A program made the translations under genes and the position numbers. Below are positions 55,626-64,000 of a stretch of 64,000 nucleotides of DNA, in pieces. The DNA comes from Chrysogorgia sp. JL179-B06 (lineage: Eukaryota; Cnidaria; Anthozoa; Scleralcyonacea; Chrysogorgiidae). The notes under the pieces were generated by a model. That model did no database searches and was not told the origin of the DNA. It saw only the letters and a list, made by a program, of their open reading frames with translations. The DNA lies in the NCBI GenBank assembly GCA_035772405.1, contig JAYKKM010000080.1, forward strand, positions 4,314,501 to 4,378,500, written 5' to 3'. Each line of letters starts with the position of its first letter. The first letter of the stretch is position 1.

Positions 55626-57000
55626 ATAAGTGGTGTTGCGATGGGCACCAAAATGGGTCCAAGCTATGCTAACTTATTTGATCAACTTTGTTGATGATTT
55701 TCATCCTGCTCTGAAGTTCACGTGGGAAATCAGCGAGACCTCTGATGGTGAGTCGCTAAGAACGTCGGTCTCGTACAAGCTTACTGGTTCCCATAGTTAT
55801 CTTCTATTTTCATCCTCTCATCCCAACCACACTAAGCAATCCATCCCTTACTCTCAATTCTTGCGTCTTCGCCGCTTATGTAGCGACGACCAAGATTTTC
55901 AAGCCAAAGCAATGGAAATGAGATCTTTTTTGTTCAACGTGGTTACCCTACCAAGCTTCTAGACCTCGCCGTTCAGAAAGCTTTTCTCGTCCCCCGTTTA
56001 GATGCCCTTGAACCACCTTTGGAACAAGTTTCAAACAACAAAATTCCTTTAGTTCTAACATTTCATCCTTTCAATTTTAAAGTTAAAAATATTATTAATC
56101 GGAATTTTCACATTTTACAAAATGATCCTGAAACGTCAGCCATTTTCACCGATAACCCTTTGGTATCTTTTCGCCGTGATAAAAACATTCGTGACTCCTT
56201 AGTACATAGTGTCCTTAAACAAAATACTTCGGCACCAGCGGGAATATTTTCTTGCGGCCGTTCCCGCTGCATTACATGCCCTTTTCTCAATCCCACTACA
56301 GTTATTACTGCCCCCAAATTCAACCACACAATCCGTAATACTTTTTCCTGCACTTCCACCTACATAATTTCTTGCATTTCTTGCGATAAATGCCCTAAAA
56401 TCTACATCGGTGAAACTGGGCGACGCCTTTCAGACAGGTTTGCTGAACATCTTCGTTCCGTGAGGATCAATGATGTTGACAAACCTGTAGCCCGCCATTT
56501 CAACAGCTCTAACTATTTGGTTTCAGACATGAAAGTCTGTGCCATCCTTCCCATCTCAGGTGGTAACGATAACCGCAAACGACAAGAGAAGCGTCTCATT
56601 TTCAAACTTGGCACCAACGAACGTTTTTCTTTTATTTAATTTCCCACAAGTTTTTTGTTATTTTAGTTTGCTTGGAACTTTTTTATTATTAGCTTATGAA
56701 TTTCAAGTTTTGTTTCTTACTGCTTTAATATCGCCTAATCCCCTTAATATTGTCTGATCGACTGTAAAAATAGCAAATGATTTAACTTTTTGCATCTCAT
56801 TAATTATTACTTTGTTTATCTCCCGTGCATTTGATTGGCTATACTTTCTACTTGTGACACCCTTTTGGTATATATATATATATATATATATAAGCCCTAT
56901 TTAACTTATTTCATCTCGTCTTACTCTGATGAAGGGCTTCGCTCGAAACGTCAGTATCTCATCACTAAATTCTTGGCAGTTTACCACCTTTTCACTTTGC
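55626..57000 (+). mobile_element. Penelope-like element fragment: partial RT and GIY-YIG endonuclease (plus)
   Basis: Head to head with the minus copy. It starts with the RT motif [16 protein letters not shown] (about 55633). It then jumps by deletion to RT C-terminal sequence (FHPALKFTWEIS, SHSYLLFSSSHPNHTKQSIP), losing the catalytic YxDD box. The endonuclease (56019-56639) repeats the CISCDKCPKIYIGETGRRLS motif. The 3' part carries a hammerhead-like core at 56922-56956. Dead, but from the same family as the minus copy. Confidence 0.85.
56922..56956 (+). ncRNA. PLE-type minimal hammerhead-like motif
   Basis: TACT pairs with AGTA around CTGATGA, a small stem II (GGGC-TTC-GCTC), GAAA, two bases, and TC at the cleavage point. 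Minimal hammerheads with tiny stem III are known in PLEs. Stem I is only four pairs, so activity is uncertain. Confidence 0.4.
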
Positions 57001-57039
57001 TATATATATATATATATCACTTTGCTATATATCAAGTAA

Positions 57040-57383
<344 letters not shown>

Positions 57384-57391
57384 TACAGTAT

Positions 57392-57459
57392 CTACAGACA
57401 CATGTTTCGCTGTTTGTACAGTATCTACAGACACATGTTTCCACAGCTCATCAGTATAG
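57392..57459 (-). ncRNA. Hammerhead-like sequence with a duplicated segment in stem II
   Basis: On minus, CTATA pairs with TGTAG, followed by CTGATGA, GCTGT...ACAGC and GAAACATGTGTC. It matches the ribozyme at 43277, but the stem II loop has gained about 25 bases. Those bases duplicate the downstream ACATGTGTCTGTAGATACTG segment. Probably inactive. Confidence 0.5.
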
Positions 57460-57497
57460 CTTGGTACAATCTTTGTACAATCTTGGTACAATCCTTT

Positions 57498-57610
<113 letters not shown>

Positions 57611-57656
57611 CTACAGACGGTACCGTTTCGGCCTTTTGGGCCTCATCAGTGTAGTG
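57611..57656 (-). ncRNA. Hammerhead ribozyme, copy 1 of 3
   Basis: 46 nt on minus: stem I CTACA/TGTAG, core CTGATGA, stem II GGCC-CAAAA-GGCC, core GAAA, stem III CGG-TA-CCG, then TC at the cleavage site. All conserved core bases are present. Confidence 0.85.
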
Positions 57657-57818
57657 CTGATGAGCAGGATGAAGATGACTGCTGTTTGCAGTCACCCTTC
57701 AAAAACCATGCCAGAGCGCTCAAACTGCAAGCAGTGAGCGTGCGAACAATGCGTAAGCGACAATGGTTCATCCTGTAGAGCGCTCAATATGACCTAATGG
57801 TCATAGAGCGATATCTAA

Positions 57819-57864
57819 CTTCAGACGGTACCGTTTCGGCCTTTTGGGCCTCATCAGTGTAGTG
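57819..57864 (-). ncRNA. Hammerhead ribozyme, copy 2 of 3
   Basis: Same fold as copy 1, with one change in the 3' strand of stem I (TGAAG instead of TGTAG) that removes one pair. The core is intact. Confidence 0.8.
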
Positions 57865-58026
57865 CTGATGAGCAGGATGAAGATGACTGCTATTTTCAGT
57901 CACCCTTCAAAAACCATGCCAGAGCGCTCAAACTGCAAGCAGTGAGCGTGCGCACAATGCGTAAGCGACAATGGTTCATCCTGTAGAGCGCTCAATGTGA
58001 CCTAAAGGTCATAGAGCGATATCTAA

Positions 58027-58072
58027 CTACAGACGGTACCGTTTCGGCCTTTTGGGCCTCGTCAGTGTAGTG
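58027..58072 (-). ncRNA. Hammerhead ribozyme, copy 3 of 3
   Basis: Same fold, with CTGACGA in place of CTGATGA. That core position tolerates any base, so the ribozyme should still fold. Confidence 0.82.
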
Positions 58073-58112
58073 CTGATGAGCAGGATGAAGATGACTGCTA
58101 TTTGCAGTCACC

Positions 58113-58133
58113 CATATATATATATATATATAT
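58113..58133. repeat. Short (TA)n tract closing the hammerhead block
   Basis: About 20 bp of TA repeat immediately after the partial third unit. Confidence 0.9.
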
Positions 58134-58204
58134 GAATGGTGCGTTGGCTGTTATATCTATTTTCGTTCTCGAGGTATTTAGTTGAAATACTAAAATGATA
58201 TGCT

Positions 58205-58735
58205 CGTAAGTACAGGATGACTTCAAAGTAGGCAAACCACATTGTGGAAAATCTAGGGTTCGTGTATATTTTAAAAGTTATCCAATGAATTTACCTGAAA
58301 GTTTTCACGTGGTTGCACACCCACAAACTAAAGAACATGGTTCAAGTTATGTTATCACCGTAGTTACAGATTAGTTTCCAGACCTCCCAGTTTATAAAAC
58401 AAAATCATTTTTTCTCTTATGTGCAGCACATTTTGAGATTGACAGTTCTCAATAACTTTTTCTATAAGTTTTCCAATGTATAAATTCAATTTCAAATCGA
58501 AAACGTTGCTTTCGAAGGGAGAAAATAAAGACTTCTCTATGGGTACGGAGAGATTAGGAAACTAATCTGTTACTATGGTGACAACATGACTTGGACCATG
58601 TTCTATAGTTTAGTGGTATGTATCCACGTGCAAAGTTTCAAGTAATTTTATGGGATAACTTTGAAGATATCCACAAATTTTAGAATTTCCACAATGTTGT
58701 TTGCCTACTTTGACCTATAATCCTTTGCCAAATAA
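58205..58735. mobile_element. Foldback MITE with long degenerate inverted ends
   Basis: The left arm (about 58205-58385) begins TCAAAGTAGGCAAACCACAT and is inverted, with about 25% divergence by eye, at about 58555-58735. The CATGACTTGGACCATGTTC and TTACTATGGTGACAAC segments pair with the left arm. No coding sequence. Confidence 0.65.
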
Positions 58736-58774
58736 AATAGATATACCTGCAAAAGAACTGTAACCGCCATTCTT

Positions 58775-58990
58775 CATAAGTTCAAACAAAATATTATCAT
58801 GTGAATGTGGGAGGCTATAGTTATGTGGGCATGGGCATTCATTCAGTATTAGTCCCACATTTTAATTATAATCTAGACAAACTGCAATTGATTTCTGAGT
58901 TGAAAAAACATTGGAAATAGAATGCTTGCTTCTCCCTCTCGTGTGGGCGATATGCGTGCTCTACTCGAGATGGTTAAGGCTGGGACCACC
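58775..58990 (+). pseudogene. Relic of a Kolobok transposase
   Basis: Short coding traces (GGYSYVGM near 58812 and PHFNYNLDK near 58855) match the Kolobok-2 transposase blocks VAYSYVGM and LHFNYNLDR, in the same order and strand. The rest is too diverged to follow. Confidence 0.45.
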
Positions 58991-59088
58991 TTGAATTGAT
59001 AATTTCCCGCTTTTCAGTTTGATATACATGTCTCTGCGAAGAACAAATGAAACCGACTCAATCGTAGAATAAATATATTATATTTTAT

Positions 59089-59165
59089 ACAGAACTCATG
59101 ACCATAGCTCAATGATAAGAACACAGCCAAAGAGAGAGCTCAGCAAATCATGTTCTAGATCCACG
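59089..59165 (+). repeat. Eroded tRNA-derived repeat fragment
   Basis: TATACAGAACTCATGACC, then ATAGCTCAATGATAAGAACA, resembles the array unit's TATACAGAACTCGTGAC and the tRNA-like A box. The B box is not clear. Probably an old copy of the same family. Confidence 0.4.
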
Positions 59166-60480
59166 GACGCCGTATTATTTCAATAACAATTTCCATGTAT
59201 AACAAGGAAAATGGTTATTTAAAGTCTCAAAAGTAAACTTGACGTCATCTTTGTTCTACACAGACGTCATTGAAGGAGTTTTCACGTTTCCGAAGACAAC
59301 GTTGATCAACTGCTAGAACGTCAGCAATTAGTAAGGCTAGTTAGTAAAGTTAAACGTTGACTTACTAATTAGATAATTTTTTCAGAAACTTCGAAGTTAC
59401 TAGAAAAAATGAACAAATCACAAACAGTCGACGGACATCTAACGATGATCATTTGTTGCAGTTAGTTTGTAAATATTTAGTACATTTAGTTTGTGAAAAG
59501 GGGAGTGGTGTAGTGATTACATCAGTAGTCTCCAGTCCCCATGAGACTATGGAGATTAGAGCACGAGGACTCGGAGAGTAATGGCTGTTATAATATCCTA
59601 TGTACAAAGTGTCTAAATAAAGTACAGAAAGAATATATTACAATATTACAGAGGCTACACAGCGCAAGAAGATAAAGTGCATGGTTGATTTGTGAGGATG
59701 CGGCGAGAGAAAGGTTAATGAGCTCTAACCACCTTGTCGTGCTCGAAATCTAACCACGTATTAAAATCACGGAGTGAACGCCAACTACAACATGTCCTCT
59801 ACTTCACATAAAATTGAATATTATATCCCAGTCAAATTAAGGAATGTATAAATAGACCAATTTCATGATTATACGCGCATAATATATATTTTAGCTCAAA
59901 AGGATTACAAAACTACCGAAATTGTGTGTTGAAAACTAAATTTAGAGCAATGTCCCTTCATGAGAAAGCGAAAAGGTGCATGTTTTCTATATACCCACTT
60001 AGTTTTCATCAATACCTTTATGCTTCACTCTTTGACGAATGACCTTAGCTCGAAAGTTCTTTTTCCTACACAAGATTTCGGCTGTTTTACAACCTGCCTT
60101 CTATATCACCATTGCCTATACGCAGCACTTTACTTATTATCATCTCCTGGCCAATGTTTTACAGTATCGAGATGAAACGAAGAACACAATTAAAATACAA
60201 AACTCGGTAAACTTTATCTCGATAAGCAACAAAATTGCTCTGCTTTAACAAATAAAAATGAAATAACTAAAAATGGATTCGATATTCATGAATGTAAAAC
60301 AGTATCAACAAAACCTGAAATTACGTCACATGAAGCGCGCGTGTACAACTAAATATAGATGTATGCTGTGAGCTGCCAAAGTCGTTATCCTTGCCGTATT
60401 ATATTAGGCATTAGGTTTAGGAGTATTAGGTTTAATGGAAAACGAAATATTTCCCCGAATCACTTTCATTTTTATTCAAT
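59166..60480. other. AT-rich sequence without recognised genes
   Basis: No domain, RNA or repeat was recognised. Open frames at 59960-60248 overlap in two frames with no family traits. Confidence 0.4.
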
Positions 60481-60486
60481 TTTTAG

Positions 60487-60561
60487 CTATTACCTGAGTG
60501 GAAATGGTATAGAAAATGTCTCCAAGGAATATTTAAAGCAATTTCCCAACTTGAAAACCTT
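60487..60561 (+). CDS. Possible leucine-rich-repeat exon of a host gene
   Basis: A 75-nt stretch between an acceptor (TTTTTAG) and a donor (GTATGT), with the same phase at both borders. It encodes YLSGNGIENVSKEYLKQFPN then LKTL, the shape of one LRR unit. Single-LRR exons of about 72 nt occur in LGR/RXFP-type receptors. No neighbouring exon was found, so this may be chance or a relic. Confidence 0.3.
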
Positions 60562-60599
60562 GTATGTCATGTTCCTGATTTTTATATGAATAAATTACC

Positions 60600-61365
60600 T
60601 TGTCAATTTAATTATTTATTTATTTATTTATTTATTGAACTATATTTAAACACGGTATCCTATCAACTTGAGTAAATTATAAATACAATAAAATTTAAGA
60701 GTAAAAAGAAACTATAAAACGTTGATTTTCATAGGGCCGTGTAGAACAAACTATTACAAAAACAAATACAAACAGTTTACTTAATTACGACTAAGATTAT
60801 CTAAATAATATAAAAGACTATTTACATTCCAACTTTGTTAAAATTATTAAAAATTGTTTAAATTGTTAAAATGGAAGGGAAAAAATCGTTTCTAGTACTT
60901 CAAGTTATTTAAAATAGTACAGTTTACATCTTCGAAAACCTCCCTAAGTTTAGTTTTAAATTCATTTATGGTAAGGGAAGTGTTCTTAAGATGTAATGGC
61001 AGAGTATTCCAGATCTTGGCAGCTTCATAACTAAAGCTGCGTTTCATTGCATTAGACCTGGGTTTTGACAACATTAGCATATTGTTATTACTTCGAAGAT
61101 TGTAAGCCTGGTTTTCTGAAATTTGATACAACTCCATAATAGCTTTAGGTGCATCATTGTTGAGTATTTTGTGCATTAACAGCAACAACTGCTCAAGTCG
61201 GTAATAATTTAGTGGATACCAATTCAATTTTTTTTAAATATCTGTCGAACGGATTTCATAATTTTCTCCACTTATTACTCTGGCTGCTCGATTTTGTAAT
61301 TTCTGTAATTTTAATTGCAGCGACACATTGCAATTACCCCAGACCAAAGAGCAGTAATCAAAGTA
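60600..61365 (-). mobile_element. CR1/L2-like non-LTR retrotransposon 3' fragment
   Basis: Minus-strand coding sequence begins near 61365 (FDYCSLVWGNCN, LQKLQNRAARVI). It shifts frame near 61240 and runs to 60892 (NWYPLNYYRLEQLLLLMHKI, AYNLRSN, RSFSYEAAKIWNTLP). This is the RT C-terminal region of CR1/L2-type elements. A 3' UTR follows, with an ATTT-type repeat at 60612-60638 as the likely tail. The 5' part is missing. Confidence 0.8.
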
Positions 61366-61790
61366 AGGTCACCTGTCTGATTATTCTCGCAAAGGTCAGC
61401 TCTCTAATTATTCTTACAAAGGTCACCTCTCTCAATATTCTCACAAAGGCCACCTGTAATTATTCTCACAAAGGTCAGCTCTCTAATTATTCTCACAAAG
61501 GCCACCTGTAATTATTCTCACAAAGGTCACCTCTCTAATTATTCTCACAAAGGTCACCTCTCTAATTATTCTCACAAAGGTCAGCTCTCTAATTATTCTC
61601 ACAAAGGCCACATGTAATTATTCTCACAAAGGTCACCTCTCTAATTATTCTCACAAAGGCCACCTGTCTAATTATTCTCACAAAGGCCACCTGTAATTAT
61701 TCTCACAAAGTTCACCTCTAATTATTCTCATATAGGTCACCTCTTATTATTCTCACAAAGATCAACTCTCTAATTATTCTCTTTATATTA
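61366..61790. repeat. 26-27-bp minisatellite, left block
   Basis: About 16 tandem units of ATTATTCTCACAAAGGTCAC plus CTCTCTA, with variants (GCCACCTGTA, GTCAGCTCTCTA). Frames reading NYSHKGHLS or IIREVTFVR are by-products. Confidence 0.93.
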
Positions 61791-62850
61791 TTCACAATAT
61801 TATGAATAATGTTCACAATATTATGAATATTCACAATATTATGAATAATGCACATCCGTGTATCCAATTCGAAATCGAAAAACCTACCACCACCCGCAGA
61901 GGAAAAACCTTATCACTACTTGACTTCACCGTCACTATCACCGAAGACGGAAAATCGGAATTCGAATTCTACAGAAAAAAAGCTAAGAAGCCCATATTCA
62001 TGCATCACAAATCTGCTATACCAAAACAAACCAAATATAACGTTATACGCAATGAAAGGAATATAATTGACCAACGATGCTCAACACAATCTGCCAAGGA
62101 CAAACACCATCGACAATTCACGCGTGTTTTACAGCTGAATGAATACCCACACAATTGAATAGAAGACACTCAACTACACAACCGAACCAGCAACCACAAC
62201 CAACAACCAGATGATAATACTAATTGGCTGTATTTCCGTATTCCTTATATATCCGACGCAATAGACCATAAAATCAGAAACATATTCAAACGCGAAGGCC
62301 TCCCCATTCGAATTATCCACAAATCAACAACATTACGACAAACATTTCAACAAAAAAAAAGACCAGCCGACATGCAAACGACCGAACTGTGCTATCTCCG
62401 AAGATCGCACGTGGTTTAAAAAGAATGTTGTATATAAAATCATTTGCAACAAATGCCATCTCAACTATATAGGTAGCACTATCCGAAATTTACATGACAG
62501 AATTAATGAACATCTCTCGAAACCAGCGTCATCAGTGTTTAAACATCTTACTGTTTGCGGCGGCGATAACACAGGGACCTCAATAAGCGTAAACATTATC
62601 GCCAGAGACACTGACCCAGTCAACTTACGTTTGAAAGAAGCTCTCTATATATTAAGAAACAGAGACCACAAATAAACTCTCGGCAGGAATGCAATGAACT
62701 ATCTCATTTATTGTTTTAGACCACATTTATATTCATATATTAGCATATATTTATTTACATATTTTACATACTTAGCACCTATATAATGCTGTTATCTTTT
62801 TATCCTTCTTTGTCTCTGATGATGTCGTTGTTCGAGGAAAGCTAAGACGC
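61791..62850 (+). mobile_element. Penelope-like fragment inserted in the minisatellite
   Basis: RT C-terminal sequence (61862-62156: SLLDFTVTITEDG, HHKSAIPKQTKYNVIRNE, HHRQFTRVLQLNEYP) is followed after stops by FRIPYISDAIDHKI and the GIY-YIG part. The latter reads WFKKNVVYKIICNKC, LNYIGSTIRNLHDRINEHL (62440-62520), ending near 62674. It belongs to a different PLE family from the copies at 55-57 kb. A hammerhead-like core lies at its 3' end. Confidence 0.8.
62812..62848 (+). ncRNA. Hammerhead-like motif at the PLE 3' end
   Basis: GTCT pairs with AGAC around CTGATGA, a TCG-TTGTT-CGA stem II, GAAA, GC and TA at the cleavage point. A minimal fold; stem III is nearly absent. Confidence 0.4.
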
Positions 62851-62911
62851 ATACTTCCAATAAAGTATTTTAAACAGTAGTTATCGGCCTCATTTGATTT
62901 CCTTATTCTTT

Positions 62912-63470
62912 ACCTCTCTAATTATTCTCAGAAAGGCCACCTGTCTGATTATTCTCGCAAAGGTCAGCTCTCTAATTATTCTCACTAAGGTCAGCTCTCT
63001 AATTATTCTCACAAAGTCCACCTGTAATTATTCTCACAAAGTTCACCTCTCTAATTATTCTCACAAAGGTCACCTCTCTAATTATTCTCACAAAGGTGAC
63101 CTCTCTAATTATTCTCACATAGGTCACCTCTCTAATTATTCTCATAAAGATCAGCTCTCTAATTATTCTCACAAAGATCACCGGTCTAATTATTCTCACA
63201 AAGGTCACCTCTCTAATTATTCTCACAAAGATCAACTCTCTAATTATTCTCACAAAGATCACCTCTCTAATTATTCTCACAAAGGCCACCTCTCTGATTA
63301 TTTTCGCAAAGGTCAGCTCTCTAATTATTCCCACAAAGGTCAGCACTCTAATTATTCTCACTAAGGTCAGCTCTCTAATTATTCTCACAAACGTCAGCTC
63401 TCTAATTATTCTCACAAAGATCACCTGTAGTTATTCTCACAAAGTCACGTCTCTAATTAATCTAACAAAG
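62912..63470. repeat. 26-27-bp minisatellite, right block
   Basis: About 21 more units of the same minisatellite in the same orientation after the PLE. They grow more diverged toward 63470. Confidence 0.93.
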
Positions 63471-64000
63471 GACACGCTTTGATATTACTCTTTGATATTC
63501 TCACAAAGAGCTACACTGAGAAATTTAGGCCTTATTCCGGGCTTAGCAATGTTCGCTTAGTTTTGCAATTGATTAATCGCTGGTGGACGATAATTGGAAT
63601 TGCTTATAAATTATCGTGAATATTGAACAATATACAAGTTAGGATTACTAAACTTGCACATGACAAAGATTAATCTAAAAAGGTCACCTCTAGTTCTTCC
63701 ATATGGACTTATACTACGTATTCCACATAAGGTAATGTCGGAAAGGCCTGGGAAGAGCAAATACATTGCCCTAACGAGTAAATACATAGCCATGTTCTGC
63801 GCTACCGACAATTACATTGATGAATTCTGCGCATCCTACAAGTTTTATGTCGAACATTATTCTATAAGTAAGGTAAAGCAATCGGGGAGTCGATGGGGTG
63901 AGCATTGAGTTGGGAACATTCCCTAAGCTTAAGTTTAGGGCGCGTTGCGCGTGGAGTTAGGATAATACAATTGGAGGTAGGTTAGAGTTGGGATTAAGGT
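63471..64000. other. Terminal segment without recognised features
   Basis: No gene or element was identified. A TTAGG/TTAAGG-like degenerate tract begins near 63940 and runs to the window end, similar to the CCTAA-like tracts elsewhere. Confidence 0.4.

Larger units (their letters stand above)
57611..58112 (-). repeat. 208-bp tandem repeats carrying hammerhead ribozymes (retrozyme-like)
   Basis: Two full units (57611-57818, 57819-58026) and a partial third (58027-58112), spaced exactly 208 bp and nearly identical. Each unit starts with a complete minus-strand hammerhead fold. The rest of the unit has a GACCTAA-GGTCATAGAGCG hairpin-like part and no coding potential. The block is bounded by (TA)n on both sides. 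Tandem units of this size with one hammerhead per unit match the layout of metazoan retrozymes or PLE-associated ribozyme repeats, in which self-cleavage releases unit-length RNA. Confidence 0.85.

Noticed and set aside
62894..63424. Minisatellite-encoded NYSHKGHLS or IIREVTFVR repeat protein
   Set aside because: The frame exists only because most units are a multiple of three; it has no start context or conserved ends.
61366..63470. CRISPR-like array of short direct repeats
   Set aside because: There are no unique spacers; the repeats are contiguous 26-27-bp minisatellite units in a eukaryotic genome.

Overview
The window is eukaryotic, repeat-dense, AT-rich DNA, most likely from an aquatic invertebrate. 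A cnidarian is a guess from the transposon repertoire; nothing here proves it. The evidence is spliced genes with GT..AG introns, THAP-domain transposases, a Helentron, a Mag-like Ty3/gypsy element, Penelope-like (PLE) and CR1/L2-like retroelements, tRNA-derived repeats, hammerhead ribozymes and long (TA)n tracts. No convincing host gene is present; the only candidate is one leucine-rich-repeat exon near 60.5 kb.

Region by region. (1) 1-2188 is the right end of a Polinton/Maverick element cut by the window edge. (2) 3.3-28.0 kb is a three-level nest. A minus-strand Helentron (PIF1 helicase about 28.0-25.7 kb, endonuclease domain 4.5-3.7 kb) is split by a Kolobok transposon (4538-25714, TTAA duplicated, roughly 215-bp inverted ends). 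The Kolobok transposase exon is in turn split by a Polinton (5767-22701; 6-bp duplication TAACCA, ends AG..CT). (3) 28.0-42.0 kb is a 5'-truncated Mag-like gypsy element (gag, protease, RT/RNase H, integrase, short 3' LTR). A second Kolobok (29602-39190) sits inside its RT, and that Kolobok is split by a 4.1-kb long-TIR element (34218-38364) carrying a roughly 1-kb palindrome. (4) 42.9-58.1 kb is a block of modules separated by (TA)n: hammerhead ribozymes, a 10.7-kb palindromic array of about 38 copies of a 276-bp tRNA-derived unit, two inverted PLE fragments, and three 208-bp tandem units each with a full hammerhead fold. (5) 58.1-64 kb holds a foldback MITE, relics, a CR1/L2-like RT tail and a 26-27-bp minisatellite interrupted by another PLE.

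The 16.9-kb Polinton looks like an integrated virus. It has protein-primed DNA polymerase B, chromodomain integrase, double-jelly-roll-like capsid protein, a putative penton, an A32-type packaging ATPase, a possible VLTF3-like factor, a Bro-N/VRR-NUC protein, a tail-fibre-motif protein and many small membrane or coiled-coil proteins. The polymerase and the plus-strand capsid block flank a central minus-strand cluster. Nearly every start codon lies just downstream of a TATA-rich motif. Several genes are broken by single extra bases in short homopolymers; the same signature in the tandem array raises the possibility of sequencing error rather than decay.
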